From NCBI GenBank assembly GCA_037142875.1, contig JBAWZV010000006.1, positions 48,430-112,429 on the forward strand: 64,000 nucleotides of DNA, in the 5' to 3' direction. Origin of the DNA: PALSA-600 sp037142875 (lineage in GTDB: Bacteria > Actinomycetota > Thermoleophilia > Gaiellales > Gaiellaceae). Each line of letters begins with the position of its first letter. Within the stretch, counting starts at the first letter, position 1. The notes under the pieces were generated by a model, which had not been told where the DNA came from, did no database searches, and saw only the letters and a program-made list of their open reading frames with translations. Positions 25,428-34,670 of this stretch are shown piece after piece. The position numbers and the translations under genes are program-made.

Positions 25428-26108
25428 GTGCGGCTGAACGCCTGGCTCGCCCGCGCGGGCGTCGCGTCCCGACGGGGGGCCGACGAGCTGATCAAGGCAG
25501 GCCGCGTCACCGTGAACGGGACTCCCGGGCAGCTGAACACGTTCGTCGCCTCGACCGACAGGGTCGAGCTCGACGGCGAGCTCCTCTCGAAGCAGAAGGT
25601 CGCCTACGTCCTGCTACACAAGCCGGCCGGTGTCGTCACGACCGCCCGTGACCCCGGGGGCCGCCCGACCGTCGTCGGTCTCGTCGACCACGCCTCACGG
25701 GTCGTTCCGGTTGGGCGGCTTGACGTCAACACGACAGGCGCGCTCCTGCTGACAAACGACGGTGACCTCGCCCATCGACTCGCCCACCCACGCTACGAGG
25801 TCGACAAGGTCTACGTCGCCGACGTCTCGGGTGACCCGTCCCCCGAGACGATCGACCGCCTCGCGCAAGGGATCGAGCTCGACGACGGGCCTACCGCACC
25901 GGCGAAGGTTCGGCGCCTCGGCCCCGGGCGCATCGAGCTGACGATCCACGAGGGGCGCAACCGTCAGGTACGGCGGATGCTCGAGACGGTCGGCCACCCG
26001 GTCAGGCGGCTGCACCGCTCCGGCTACGGGCCGCTCTCGATCGCCGGGCTCGCCCCGGGCGAGTGGCGCGAGCTCACGCGCGACGAGATCGACGCGCTAC
26101 GCGGGTAG
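25428..26108 (+). CDS. RsuA/RluB-family pseudouridine synthase
   Basis: Converts specific uridines of rRNA to pseudouridine. The 226-residue protein has an N-terminal S4 RNA-binding domain (MRLNAWLARAGVASRRGADELIKAGRVTVNG) and the catalytic domain with the nucleophile aspartate in VGRLDVNTTGALLLTNDG and the motif EGRNRQVRRMLE. Most likely RluB or a close relative acting on 23S rRNA, but RsuA cannot be excluded. The GTG start is 2 nt after the thioredoxin-like gene. It overlaps convergent trpS by 12 nt, the two stops lying within CTACGCGGGTAG. Confidence 0.9.
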   Translation: MRLNAWLARAGVASRRGADELIKAGRVTVNGTPGQLNTFVASTDRVELDGELLSKQKVAYVLLHKPAGVVTTARDPGGRPTVVGLVDHASRVVPVGRLDVNTTGALLLTNDGDLAHRLAHPRYEVDKVYVADVSGDPSPETIDRLAQGIELDDGPTAPAKVRRLGPGRIELTIHEGRNRQVRRMLETVGHPVRRLHRSGYGPLSIAGLAPGEWRELTRDEIDALRG

Positions 26109-27080
26109 GACGAAGCCCATGCGCTCGATCATCGCGCGCAGGGTCGGCGCCGCAGTCTCGCGTGCCTTGTCGGCTCCGAGGGCGAGGAGCCGGGTCAGCT
26201 CGGCTGGATCGTTGCGGAGCTCGGTGTACCGCGACTGGATCGGAGCCAGCAGGTCGACGACAACATCCGCCACGTCCGACTTGAACTGACCGTACCCGCC
26301 GCTCGCGTACCTCACCTCGATCGCTCCCGCCGTCTCGCCGGTCGCAACGCTCATGATGTCGATCAGGTTCGTGACACCCGGCTTGTCGTCGCCGCGGCGC
26401 ACCTCGCTGCCGGAGTCCGTCACGGCGCTCTTGACCTTCTTGCGAATCACCTCGGGTGGGTCGAGCATCAGGATCGTCCCCTGTGGCGTCCCGCCGGTCG
26501 TCGACATCTTCTTCGTCGGCTCCTGCATGTCCATGATCCGCGCGCCCGTCTCGGGGAACACCCCTTCGGGAACCACGAACGTCTTGCCGAACCGGGCGTT
26601 GAACCGCTCCGCGATGTCGCGAGCGAGCTCGAGGTGCTGGCGCTGGTCGTCACCGATCGGAACGCGGTCGGTCTGGTAGAGCAGGATGTCGCCGGCCATC
26701 AGGATCGGATAGGTGAACAGTCCGGCCGAGACGAACTCCTGGCGCTCGCCCTTGTCCTTGAACTGGGTCATTCGCCCGAGCTGGCCGTAGCTCGCAACTG
26801 CCGAGAGCAGCCAGGCCGCCTCGGCGTGCGCCGTCACGTGGCTCTGCAGGAACACCGTCGAGCGGGCCGGATCGAGGCCTGTCGCCAAGAGGAGAGCGGC
26901 CAGGTCGAGGCTTCGCTCGCGCAGGTCGCGCGGGTCGTAGTCGACAGTGATCGAGTGGAGGTCGACGATGCAGAAGAAGGCCTCGCCCTGCTCCTGCGTC
27001 GCGGCGTACTGACGGAACCCGCCCGAGTAGTTACCGAAGTGCTTTGCGCCTGTTGGCTGGATGCCGGAGAAGATCCGCAT
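26097..27080 (-). CDS. trpS: Tryptophanyl-tRNA synthetase
   Basis: Class I aminoacyl-tRNA synthetase charging tRNA-Trp. 327 residues, normal for bacterial TrpRS. The HIGH-type motif is PTGAKHFGNY near the N-terminus, and KMSTT takes the place of KMSKS in TKKMSTTGGTPQG. Other family landmarks are LLATGLDPARSTVFLQSHV, YPILMAGDILLYQTD and VPIGDDQRQHLELARDIAERFN. The ATG at 27078-27080 is family-typical (MRIFSGIQPTG). It diverges from the DAHP synthase gene across 43 bp. Confidence 0.96.
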   Translation of the reverse strand: MRIFSGIQPTGAKHFGNYSGGFRQYAATQEQGEAFFCIVDLHSITVDYDPRDLRERSLDLAALLLATGLDPARSTVFLQSHVTAHAEAAWLLSAVASYGQLGRMTQFKDKGERQEFVSAGLFTYPILMAGDILLYQTDRVPIGDDQRQHLELARDIAERFNARFGKTFVVPEGVFPETGARIMDMQEPTKKMSTTGGTPQGTILMLDPPEVIRKKVKSAVTDSGSEVRRGDDKPGVTNLIDIMSVATGETAGAIEVRYASGGYGQFKSDVADVVVDLLAPIQSRYTELRNDPAELTRLLALGADKARETAAPTLRAMIERMGFVLPA

Positions 27081-27087
27081 TGCACCG

Positions 27088-27093
27088 AGCTTA
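27088..27093 (-). promoter_or_regulatory. Predicted -10 element of trpS, leaderless start
   Basis: TAAGCT on the minus strand ends 7 nt before the ATG at 27080. Confidence 0.4.
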
Positions 27094-27110
27094 TCCGGGA
27101 CCGCTGTCCC

Positions 27111-27116
27111 TACACT
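27111..27116 (+). promoter_or_regulatory. Predicted -10 element of the aromatic operon
   Basis: TACACT ends 7 nt before the GTG at 27124, only 17 bp from the opposing trpS hexamer. Confidence 0.45.
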
Positions 27117-27123
27117 GAGAGGC

Positions 27124-28506
27124 GTGGCCATCGTCGATTCGACCTGGTCCCCGTCCTCGTGGCGGGGCTTTGAGGCGCTCCAGCAGCCAGAGTGGCCCGA
27201 AGTCGCACGGTCCGATGACGTTCTCCGTCGTCTCCGGGCGCTGCCGCCGCTTGTCTTCGCGGGGGAGGCACGTCAGGTGCAGGGTGCGCTCGCCGAGGTT
27301 GCGGCCGGCCGCGCCTTCATGCTCCAGGCGGGCGACTGCGCCGAGTCCTTCCATGACTTCGAGCGCCTGACCCCTTCCGGGGCGGCCTACTCGGCCGTCT
27401 CGATCCGTGAGCGGCTGAAGATCCTGCTCCAGATGGCTGCGGTCCTCACCTACGGCTCCGCGCTGCCGGTGCTGAAGGTTGGCCGGATCGCAGGCCAGTT
27501 CGCCAAGCCGCGTTCGGCACCGACCGAGCGCAGCCCCGAGGGTGACATTCCGGTCTTTCGCGGCCACATGATCCACGACGACGCGGCCACCGCCGCGGCC
27601 CGGGTGGCCGATCCCGAGCGGATGCTCCAGGGCTACCACTACGCCGCAGCCACGCTCAACCTCGTTCGGGCATTCACAAAGGGCGGCTTCGCCGACCTGA
27701 CGCAGGTGCATGCGTGGAACCAGGACTTCGTTGCGAGCTCTGCTCAGGGCCAGCGTTACGAGCAGCTCGCGTCCGAGATCGAGCGGGCGCTCGGCTTCAT
27801 GGCTGCCTGCGGGATCGACCTCGCCGCGACGCCGCAGCTGCACCAGGTCGACGTCTGGACAAGCCACGAGGGGCTGCTGCTCGACTTCGAGGAGGCTCTG
27901 ACGCGCCGCGACTCGTTCACGGGCGACTGGTACGACTGCTCGGCCCACATGCTCTGGGTCGGCGACCGCACGCGCCAGCTCGACGGCGCGCATATCGAGT
28001 TCTTCGCCGGCGTGCGCAACCCGATCGGCGTCAAGCTCGGCCCCGATACGACCCCCGAGGAGGCCGTCGAGCTCTGCGCGCGCCTCGATCCCGACCGGAT
28101 CCCCGGACGACTCACGCTGATCGCGCGGCACGGAGCAGAACGGGTCGAGGAGCTCCTCCCGCCGCTCCTGCGCGCGGTGCGCGCCTCGAAGCATCCCGTC
28201 GTGTGGGTCTGCGACCCGATGCACGGCAACGGCTTCACCACGACCGGCGGCCGCAAGACCCGTCACTTCGACGCGATCATGACCGAGATCGGCGGGTTCT
28301 TTGCAGCCTGTCGTGCCGAGCGCATCTGGCCGGGCGGTGTTCACCTCGAGTACACGGGCGAGGACGTCACCGAGTGCCTGGGCGGCTCCGAGGATCTCGG
28401 CGAGGACCAGCTCGACGACCGCTACGAGACGCTCTGCGACCCGCGTTTGAACGGGCGCCAGTCGCTCGACCTGGCATTTCGCCTGGCCGAGCTGATGCGG
28501 CGGTAG
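27124..28506 (+). CDS. aroG: 3-Deoxy-7-phosphoheptulonate (DAHP) synthase, class II
   Basis: First step of the shikimate pathway, joining phosphoenolpyruvate and erythrose 4-phosphate. The 460-residue protein belongs to the plant/Mycobacterium class II type: FMLQAGDCAESFHDFE (metal-binding cysteine), KVGRIAGQFAKPRS, TSHEGLLLDFEEA, HMLWVGDRTRQLDGAHIEF and VWVCDPMHGNGF are all present. The GTG at 27124 gives a family-like start (STWSPSSWRGFEALQQPEWP). It heads a seven-gene run with gaps of a few bases or overlaps. The gene name could equally be aroF or aroH. Confidence 0.93.
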   Translation: MAIVDSTWSPSSWRGFEALQQPEWPEVARSDDVLRRLRALPPLVFAGEARQVQGALAEVAAGRAFMLQAGDCAESFHDFERLTPSGAAYSAVSIRERLKILLQMAAVLTYGSALPVLKVGRIAGQFAKPRSAPTERSPEGDIPVFRGHMIHDDAATAAARVADPERMLQGYHYAAATLNLVRAFTKGGFADLTQVHAWNQDFVASSAQGQRYEQLASEIERALGFMAACGIDLAATPQLHQVDVWTSHEGLLLDFEEALTRRDSFTGDWYDCSAHMLWVGDRTRQLDGAHIEFFAGVRNPIGVKLGPDTTPEEAVELCARLDPDRIPGRLTLIARHGAERVEELLPPLLRAVRASKHPVVWVCDPMHGNGFTTTGGRKTRHFDAIMTEIGGFFAACRAERIWPGGVHLEYTGEDVTECLGGSEDLGEDQLDDRYETLCDPRLNGRQSLDLAFRLAELMRR

Positions 28507-28508
28507 GG

Positions 28509-29603
28509 GTGGCCGTCACGCGTCTTGCAATTGTCGGCACCGGGCTGATCGGTGCCTCCGTGGGCCTTGCTGCGCGCACGAAGGGCATCACCGTCACCGG
28601 CTGGGATCCTGATGACCGCGCGCTCGCCGCTGCCGCCGGTGCTGGCGCGCTCGAGCCGAGGGGGTCGCTCGACGCCGCCGTTGACGGCGCAGAGCTCGTG
28701 CTCGTCGCGGCTCCGATCGCGGTGCTGCCGGAGCTCGTCGTCTCGGTGCTTGCTGCGACCGGGGACGAGACGACGGTGACCGATGTTGGCTCGACCAAGG
28801 CGAGCGTCATGGCAGCTGCGGGCTCACCCCGGTTCGTCGGTGGCCATCCGATCGCAGGCAAGGAGGCCCACGGGGCCGAGCACGCCACCGCAGAACTCTT
28901 CGATGGGGCGACGTGGTTCCTCGCGTCCATGCCCGAAACGGACCCCGAGCGCTACGCGCTCGTCCACGGGTTCGTCGCCGACCTCGGCGCCTACCCGCAG
29001 GGCATCGCCCCCGACGTCCACGACCGGCTTGTCGCCCTCACGAGCCATGTCCCGCACGTGCTCGCAAACGTGATCGTCAACCAGGCGGGCGCTCGTCGGA
29101 TCGAAGGCTACGAGCCACTCGCCAACGCGGGCGGCTCGCTCCGCGATATGACGCGGATCGCCGGCGCGAACCCTCATCTCTGGGGCGAGATCTTCCTCGA
29201 CAACGCCGACGCGGTCCGCGACGAGCTCGCCGAGCATCGGCGTCGGATCTCCGAGGTCGAGGCGGCGCTCGAGCGCGGCGACGCCGACTTCCTCGGCAGC
29301 TGGATCGGTGAGGCCGCTCGCAACCGCCGCCGGATGCTCGACGTCGCCTACGGCGACGCCGGTCTGCTTCAGCGAGTGCAGGTCCACGTCGCCGACCGGC
29401 CGAACGTGCTCGCCGAGATCACGCAGGCCTTCGGGGCAGAGCGCATCAACATCAGCGACTTCGAGCTCGAGCACGTCTCGCCGGAGCGCGGCGGCACGCT
29501 CACGCTGCTCGTGGCGGGCGAGGGTGAGGCCGCTCGGGCCGCGACCCTCCTCGAGGGCCTTGGCTACGGCGTCGCGGTATCGGCGGTGCTCGATGAGGCC
29601 TGA
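28509..29603 (+). CDS. tyrA: Prephenate dehydrogenase with C-terminal ACT domain
   Basis: Oxidises and decarboxylates prephenate to 4-hydroxyphenylpyruvate for tyrosine. 364 residues. The Rossmann loop GTGLIGASVG lies near the N-terminus, GGHPIAGKEAHG carries the catalytic histidine, and LTSHVPHVLANVIVNQ and AGGSLRDMTRIA are in the helical domain. Residues from about 285 form an ACT regulatory domain (RVQVHVADRPNVLAEITQAFG), which usually senses tyrosine. The GTG is 2 nt past the preceding stop, and the end overlaps aroA by 11 nt. Confidence 0.92.
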   Translation: MAVTRLAIVGTGLIGASVGLAARTKGITVTGWDPDDRALAAAAGAGALEPRGSLDAAVDGAELVLVAAPIAVLPELVVSVLAATGDETTVTDVGSTKASVMAAAGSPRFVGGHPIAGKEAHGAEHATAELFDGATWFLASMPETDPERYALVHGFVADLGAYPQGIAPDVHDRLVALTSHVPHVLANVIVNQAGARRIEGYEPLANAGGSLRDMTRIAGANPHLWGEIFLDNADAVRDELAEHRRRISEVEAALERGDADFLGSWIGEAARNRRRMLDVAYGDAGLLQRVQVHVADRPNVLAEITQAFGAERINISDFELEHVSPERGGTLTLLVAGEGEAARAATLLEGLGYGVAVSAVLDEA

Positions 29604-30888
29604 GTTCCTCAAGATCGAGCCGGCGTCGGTCGTCGACGGTCACATCGCCGTTCCCGGCGACAAGTCCGTGTCGCACCGGGCGCTTCTGATCGGGGCCCTC
29701 TGCGAGGGGGAGACCCGCGTCAACCGCTGGGGGCGGTCGGGTGACACCGAGTCGACGCTCTCGGTCGTCCGGGCGCTTGGCGTTCGGGTCGATGAGCACG
29801 ACGAGGACACGCTGACCGTCCACGGAGTCGGCCTCCGAGGGCTCCGCGCCCCGGAAGGGCCGCTCGACTGCGGCAACGCCGGGACGCTCGCCCGGCTCGT
29901 CTCGGGGATTCTCTCGTTCCAGGAGGGGCGGTTTGAGCTGGTCGGCGACGAGTCGCTCTCGCGCCGCCCGATGGGGCGCGTGGTCGACCCGCTCTCTGCG
30001 ATGGGAGCTGCGATCCAGACGACCGAAGGCTGCCTGCCGCTCACGATCGAGGGCGGCGCGCTCCACGGCATCGACTACACCCTCCCGGTTGCAAGCGCCC
30101 AGGTGAAGTCGGCGATCCTGCTCGCGGGTCTCGGCGCAGGCGGCCCGACGACCGTGCGGGAGCCCGCCGCGACACGCGACCACACCGAGCTGATGCTCGA
30201 GGCCGCAGGGGCGACCGTGACGCGCCGTCCCGACCACGTCACGGTCGAAGCGGGCGGCACGCTCCGTCTCGACGAGGTGCTTGTCCCGGGTGACATCTCG
30301 TCCGCCGCACCGTTCCTCGTCGCCGCGTGTCTGATGCCTGGATCGAGTGTGACCGTGCACGACATCGGGCTCAACCCGCGCCGCGTGGGCCTGCTCGCCG
30401 TGCTCGAGCGGATGGGGCAGCGAGTTGCGATCTTCGACAAGCGGCGCATCGCCGGCGAGCTGATCGGGTCCGTCGAGGTGTCGGCGATGCCGCTCGTGGC
30501 CACCCGGATCGAGGCGGCCGAGGTGCCCCGGCTCGTCGACGAGCTGCCGCTCGTCGCGCTGCTCGGAGCGTTCGCGCACGGCACCACCGAGATCACCGGG
30601 GCCGAGGAGCTGCGGGCGAAGGAGAGCGATCGCGTAGACACCGTCACCACCGCGCTGCGTGCGATCGGCGTTCACATCAAGGCGCGCCCGGACGGGTTCA
30701 CGATCCGTGGGGTTCCGACCCGTCCGCGCGGTGGCACGATCGACGCGGCCGGCGATCACCGCATCGCGATGCTCGGCGCCGTCGCCGGTCTCGCGTCGCG
30801 CGAGGGTGTGCGGCTGATGGGGGCCGAGACCGTGGCGATAAGCTTCCCAGGCTTCTTTGACCTCCTCGATACTGTGACCCAGCGATGA
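29593..30888 (+). CDS. aroA: 3-Phosphoshikimate 1-carboxyvinyltransferase (EPSP synthase)
   Basis: Sixth step of the shikimate pathway. 431 residues with the paired inverse-alpha/beta-barrel layout: PGDKSVSHRALLIGAL (PEP-binding lysine and serine), DCGNAGTLARLVSG, SRRPMGRVVDPLSAMG, ASAQVKSAILLAG and the C-terminal EELRAKESDRVDT. The GNAGTLARL loop differs from the GNSGTxMR of the commonest class I enzymes; how this affects inhibitors cannot be told from sequence. It overlaps both neighbours (tyrA by 11 nt, cmk by 4 nt). Confidence 0.95.
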   Translation: MRPEFLKIEPASVVDGHIAVPGDKSVSHRALLIGALCEGETRVNRWGRSGDTESTLSVVRALGVRVDEHDEDTLTVHGVGLRGLRAPEGPLDCGNAGTLARLVSGILSFQEGRFELVGDESLSRRPMGRVVDPLSAMGAAIQTTEGCLPLTIEGGALHGIDYTLPVASAQVKSAILLAGLGAGGPTTVREPAATRDHTELMLEAAGATVTRRPDHVTVEAGGTLRLDEVLVPGDISSAAPFLVAACLMPGSSVTVHDIGLNPRRVGLLAVLERMGQRVAIFDKRRIAGELIGSVEVSAMPLVATRIEAAEVPRLVDELPLVALLGAFAHGTTEITGAEELRAKESDRVDTVTTALRAIGVHIKARPDGFTIRGVPTRPRGGTIDAAGDHRIAMLGAVAGLASREGVRLMGAETVAISFPGFFDLLDTVTQR

Positions 30889-31520
30889 TCGTCGCGATCG
30901 ATGGCCCGGCCGGCGCCGGCAAGAGCACCGTCGCCCGCGCACTCGCAGACCGGCTCGGATTTCGCTATCTGGACACGGGCGCGATGTACCGCAGCCTCAC
31001 CTGGCTTGCGCTCCAGCGCGGCCTCCCGCTCGGCGAGGGGCACGCTCTCGGTGAGCTCGCCCGCGATTTTCCGATCGAGTTCGACGACGGTGGCCGTGTG
31101 CGCATCGACGGCACCGACGTCACCGCGGCGATCCGCCAGGTGCGGGTCGACCGGATGGTCCCGGTCGTCGCCGCGCACTCCGAGGTTCGCGACGTCATGC
31201 GCGACCGCCAGCGCGAGCTCGGACACGAGGGCAACGTCGTGATCGAGGGCCGCGACATCGGTACCGTGGTCGCTCCGGACGCCGAGGTGAAGGTCTACCT
31301 CGTCGCGAACCCGAACGTTCGCGCTCTTCGTCGCCAGGCCGAGCGGCCCGAGATTGGAGCCGACGCGCTTGCGACCGACCTGAAGCTCCGCGACGAGTCC
31401 GATCGAGTTCGGATGCAGCGCGCGGACGATGCCGTCGAGATCGACACGACCGACCTTGAGATCGCAGACGTGATCGCGCGGATCGAGGAGCTTGTTCGCG
31501 CCCACGGGGCCGCGAGCTGA
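30885..31520 (+). CDS. cmk: Cytidylate kinase
   Basis: Phosphorylates CMP and dCMP. A 211-residue P-loop kinase: GPAGAGKST at residues 7-15, YLDTGAMYRSLTW, the long CMP-binding insertion, VIEGRDIGTVVAPDA, and the lid arginines LRDESDRVRM. Its ATG overlaps the aroA stop (ATGA), and its last base is the first of the next ATG. The aroA-cmk pairing is a common bacterial arrangement. Confidence 0.95.
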   Translation: MIVAIDGPAGAGKSTVARALADRLGFRYLDTGAMYRSLTWLALQRGLPLGEGHALGELARDFPIEFDDGGRVRIDGTDVTAAIRQVRVDRMVPVVAAHSEVRDVMRDRQRELGHEGNVVIEGRDIGTVVAPDAEVKVYLVANPNVRALRRQAERPEIGADALATDLKLRDESDRVRMQRADDAVEIDTTDLEIADVIARIEELVRAHGAAS

Positions 31521-32170
31521 TGGGTTACGGAGACTTCGCCTGGAGGACGTCGAGGGGCTGGATCTCCCCGCTTGTCAAGGCTCTCGCCCGGCCGCGGGCA
31601 TACGGCCTCGACCGGTGGCCGCTCGAGGGCGGATGTGTTCTTGCGATCAACCACCTCGCCTGGATCGACATCGGCGTCGTTGGTGCGCTCTCGCCGCGGA
31701 ACATCAACTACGTCGCGAAGACCGAGCTCCGCGGCGTGCCGGGTCTCGGAAAGTTCCTCGCCTGGCACGGGATCATCAGCGTGAAGCGAGGCCAATCCGA
31801 CCGGGATGCGGTGCGTCAGATGCGCGAGTTCACCGCGGCCGGACGGTCGATCGGTGTGTTCGTGGAAGGCACCCGTCAGAAGTCCGGCAGGCCCGGAAAG
31901 GCGCAACCCGGCGCAGCGATGGTCGCAATCAAGGAGAATGTCCCCATCGTGCCGATTGCCATCTACGGCACCCAGTTCTGGAAGGTGGGCAATTTTGCCC
32001 CCTGCTCGCTCGCCGTCGGTGAGCCTTTCTCGCTTGAGAGCTACCCGCGCGGGGGCGCTGGCTACAAGCACGCGAGCCTCGAAATCGAGCGCCGCCTGAC
32101 CGTCCTCTTCGACTGGCTCGCGGACGTTCATGCCCGCGGCCGCGCCCGCGTCGAGACGCCGCCGATTTGA
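31520..32170 (+). CDS. plsC: 1-Acyl-glycerol-3-phosphate acyltransferase-like protein
   Basis: A 216-residue member of the PlsC/LPLAT family that adds the second acyl chain to lysophosphatidate. The catalytic pair is His45 and Asp50 in INHLAWID (NHX4D), where the common serine is replaced by alanine. VFVEGTRQKSGRPGK is the phosphate-binding FPEGTR-type motif, and VPIVPIAIYGT is motif IV. One N-terminal amphipathic or membrane segment is likely. Acyltransferases of this type often sit between cmk and der in actinobacteria. Confidence 0.85.
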   Translation: MGYGDFAWRTSRGWISPLVKALARPRAYGLDRWPLEGGCVLAINHLAWIDIGVVGALSPRNINYVAKTELRGVPGLGKFLAWHGIISVKRGQSDRDAVRQMREFTAAGRSIGVFVEGTRQKSGRPGKAQPGAAMVAIKENVPIVPIAIYGTQFWKVGNFAPCSLAVGEPFSLESYPRGGAGYKHASLEIERRLTVLFDWLADVHARGRARVETPPI

Positions 32171-33678
32171 CGACCGAGCCCACAGGCCCGCTCGATCCCG
32201 AGGAGTTCTCCGACGCCGACGATCCGTTCGACGCCGACGACTCGTTCGAAACCGACGAGTCATTCGAGGGCGACGCCGCGTTTGAGAGCGTCGTCCCGGC
32301 GGCTGATCCGGCCGACGACGAGCTCGTCGAGGGCGAGGCGGAGCTCGAGCTGCCGGCGCCGATCGAGGAGACCGAGATTCTCGGCACCGTGGCGATCGTC
32401 GGGTTCCCGAACGTCGGCAAGTCGACGCTGATCAACCGCCTGACGGCGTCCCGTGCAGCCGTCGTTCACGACACGCAGGGCACGACCCGCGACCGCAAGG
32501 AGCTTGTCTGTGAGTGGTCGGGCAAGCAGTTCATGCTCGTCGACACGGGCGGTCTCGACATCGCGGGCAAGGATGCGATCACCCGCGCGATCGCGCTTCA
32601 GGCCCGTGAGGCGCTGAAGGAGGCCGACCTCATCCTCTTCGTCGTCGACGCACGGGCCGGGATCACCCCGGGCGACTACGAGCTCGCCGAGATCCTCCGC
32701 AGCGTCGACCGGCCGGTGCTCGTCCTCGCAAACAAGATCGACGACCCCGGCCAGGACTCGCTCGCGCTCGAGTTCCACCGGCTCGGTCTCGGCGACCCGA
32801 TCCCCGTCTCGAGCCTCCACGGCACCGGAACGGGTGACCTGCTCGACGTCATCGTCGAGAAGCTCGAGGACATCGGGGCAACGCGCTCGATCCCCGGCGA
32901 CGAGGCGATCCGCGTGGCGATCCTCGGGCGGCCGAACGTCGGCAAGTCGTCGCTCTACAACGCGCTCCTCGGGGTCGAGCGGACGATCGTGTCGGAGGTT
33001 CCCGGTACGACGCGTGACTCGATCGACACCGTGATCCACCACGACGGCAGGACGTTCATCCTCGTCGACACCGCCGGCCTTCGGCGCAAGCGCAAGCAGC
33101 GCCAGGGCATCGACTTCTACTCGGAGCTGCGCGCGCTCGAGACCGCGGAGCGGGCCGACATCGCACTCGTGCTGATCGACTCGTCGGAGGGCATCGTCGA
33201 GGGTGACCTTGCCGCCGCTGATGTTGCGCGGAAGTCGCAGTGCTCCACGCTCGTCGTGCTCTCGAAGTGGGACCGCTCGCAGGTCGTGATCGAGGACGTT
33301 CGGCCCGAGCTGCAGCGCCGACTCCGCCAGCGCCCGCCATTCCTGACGACGTCGGCGACGACCGGACGCGGGATCACGCGCGTGCTGGACATCGTGGCCG
33401 GGCTCTACGACAAGCACGCAGGCCGGATTACCACGGGTGAGCTCAACCGCTTCCTGGCCGAGCTCAAGGAGGCCCGTCAGCCGCCGTCCAAGGGCAACAA
33501 GCGTCTGAACCTGCTCTACGGAGCGCAGGTTTCGACCCGTCCGCCGCGCTTCCGCTTCACGGTCAACGATCCGGGACTGATCACGCGGGACTACGGCTAC
33601 TGGGTCGAGAACGAGCTGCGCGCGCGGTTCCATCTGGAGGGGGTACCGGTCGCAATCGACTTTCGGAGGCGTCCGTGA
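32167..33678 (+). CDS. der: Ribosome-associated double GTPase Der (EngA)
   Basis: Essential GTPase in 50S ribosome assembly. Two G domains: P-loops GFPNVGKST (79-87) and GRPNVGKSS, each followed by a DTAG/DTGG box (LVDTGGLDIAG, LVDTAGLRRKRK), then a C-terminal KH-like domain (KGNKRLNLLYGAQVSTRPP). The start is TTG at 32167 in TTGA with the plsC stop. Before the first G domain there is an acidic, low-complexity extension of about 70 residues (EEFSDADDPFDADDSFE...), absent from textbook Der proteins. 503 residues in all. Confidence 0.95.
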   Translation: MTTEPTGPLDPEEFSDADDPFDADDSFETDESFEGDAAFESVVPAADPADDELVEGEAELELPAPIEETEILGTVAIVGFPNVGKSTLINRLTASRAAVVHDTQGTTRDRKELVCEWSGKQFMLVDTGGLDIAGKDAITRAIALQAREALKEADLILFVVDARAGITPGDYELAEILRSVDRPVLVLANKIDDPGQDSLALEFHRLGLGDPIPVSSLHGTGTGDLLDVIVEKLEDIGATRSIPGDEAIRVAILGRPNVGKSSLYNALLGVERTIVSEVPGTTRDSIDTVIHHDGRTFILVDTAGLRRKRKQRQGIDFYSELRALETAERADIALVLIDSSEGIVEGDLAAADVARKSQCSTLVVLSKWDRSQVVIEDVRPELQRRLRQRPPFLTTSATTGRGITRVLDIVAGLYDKHAGRITTGELNRFLAELKEARQPPSKGNKRLNLLYGAQVSTRPPRFRFTVNDPGLITRDYGYWVENELRARFHLEGVPVAIDFRRRP

Positions 33679-34631
33679 AGGCCGTCGTCATCGGTGCCGG
33701 ATCGTGGGGCACCGGCTTCGCACGGCTGCTCGCTGATCGTGGGCATGACGTCACGCTGGCGACGCACTCCGCCGCTGACGCCGAGACGATCACCCTGACC
33801 GGGCGCAACCCTCGGTACCAGGAGGCGATCGACCTGACCGGCATCGCCGCGAGTTCGATCTCCGACGCTCCCGTTGCCGACACCGACCTCGTCGTCCTCG
33901 CCGTACCGAGCCGTGCGTTTCGTTCCGTTGCCGACTCGCTCGGCGGTACCGCTCCGGTGTTGAGTCTGACCAAGGGGCTCGATCCCGAGACGGGCGCGCG
34001 CCTCTCGACGCTTGTCCGCGGCCGCTCCGTCGCAGTGCTCTCCGGCCCGAACATGGTCGACGAGATCGTCGCCGGCCTTCCGTGTGCTGCCGTGATCGCG
34101 AGCGAGGACGAGACGCTCGCCGACATGCTCCAGCATGCGATCAACTCGACGCTCTTCCGCGTCTATCTGAACGACGATCTGACAGGGATCGAGCTCTGCG
34201 CGGCGGCCAAGAACGTCATCGCCCTCGCCGCCGGTGCCGTCGACGGGCTCGGGCTCGGGGATAACGCCAAGGCGGCCCTTGTCACGCGCGGCCTCGTCGA
34301 GATGGCGCGGCTCGGGGAGACGCTCGGCGCCGACTCCGAGACGTTCTTCGGTCTCGCCGGGATGGGTGATCTGTTCGTCACCTGCTGGCACCCGAGCGGC
34401 CGCAATCGCCGCGCGGGCGAGCTGATGGGCCGTGGTGCGAGCCAGGACGAGGCGCTTGCCGCAATCGGTCAGACGGTGGAGGGTCTCACCACCGCACCGG
34501 TGCTTCGGAGCCTCGCGCGCAAGCACGGGATCGAGATGCCGATCACCGAAGGTGTCTGCGCCGTGCTGGACGGCCAGCCGATCCACGAGCTCGCCGGCGA
34601 GCTGATGGGGCGCAAGCCGACCGACGAGTAG
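33675..34631 (+). CDS. gpsA: Glycerol-3-phosphate dehydrogenase [NAD(P)+]
   Basis: Reduces dihydroxyacetone phosphate to sn-glycerol 3-phosphate for phospholipids. 318 residues: Rossmann GAGSWGTGFARLLA, LSGPNMVDEIV, the catalytic lysine in CAAAKNVIALAAGAVDGLGLGDNAKAAL, and FFGLAGMGDLFVTC. Starts with GTGA overlapping the der stop. It ends the aromatic/growth operon, and its lipid role fits plsC two genes before. Confidence 0.95.
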   Translation: MKAVVIGAGSWGTGFARLLADRGHDVTLATHSAADAETITLTGRNPRYQEAIDLTGIAASSISDAPVADTDLVVLAVPSRAFRSVADSLGGTAPVLSLTKGLDPETGARLSTLVRGRSVAVLSGPNMVDEIVAGLPCAAVIASEDETLADMLQHAINSTLFRVYLNDDLTGIELCAAAKNVIALAAGAVDGLGLGDNAKAALVTRGLVEMARLGETLGADSETFFGLAGMGDLFVTCWHPSGRNRRAGELMGRGASQDEALAAIGQTVEGLTTAPVLRSLARKHGIEMPITEGVCAVLDGQPIHELAGELMGRKPTDE

Positions 34632-34657
34632 GCGTGCCGCACCCCCGGGGGTGCCGC

Positions 34658-34663
34658 TAGGGT
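34658..34663 (+). promoter_or_regulatory. Predicted -10 element of metK, leaderless start
   Basis: TAGGGT ends 7 nt before the ATG at 34671. The 39-nt gap leaves no room for a SAM riboswitch. Confidence 0.45.
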
Positions 34664-34670
34664 TCCGCGA

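Noticed and set aside
34632..34670. SAM riboswitch before metK
   Set aside because: The gap is only 39 nt and carries a -10-like box; too short for an aptamer.
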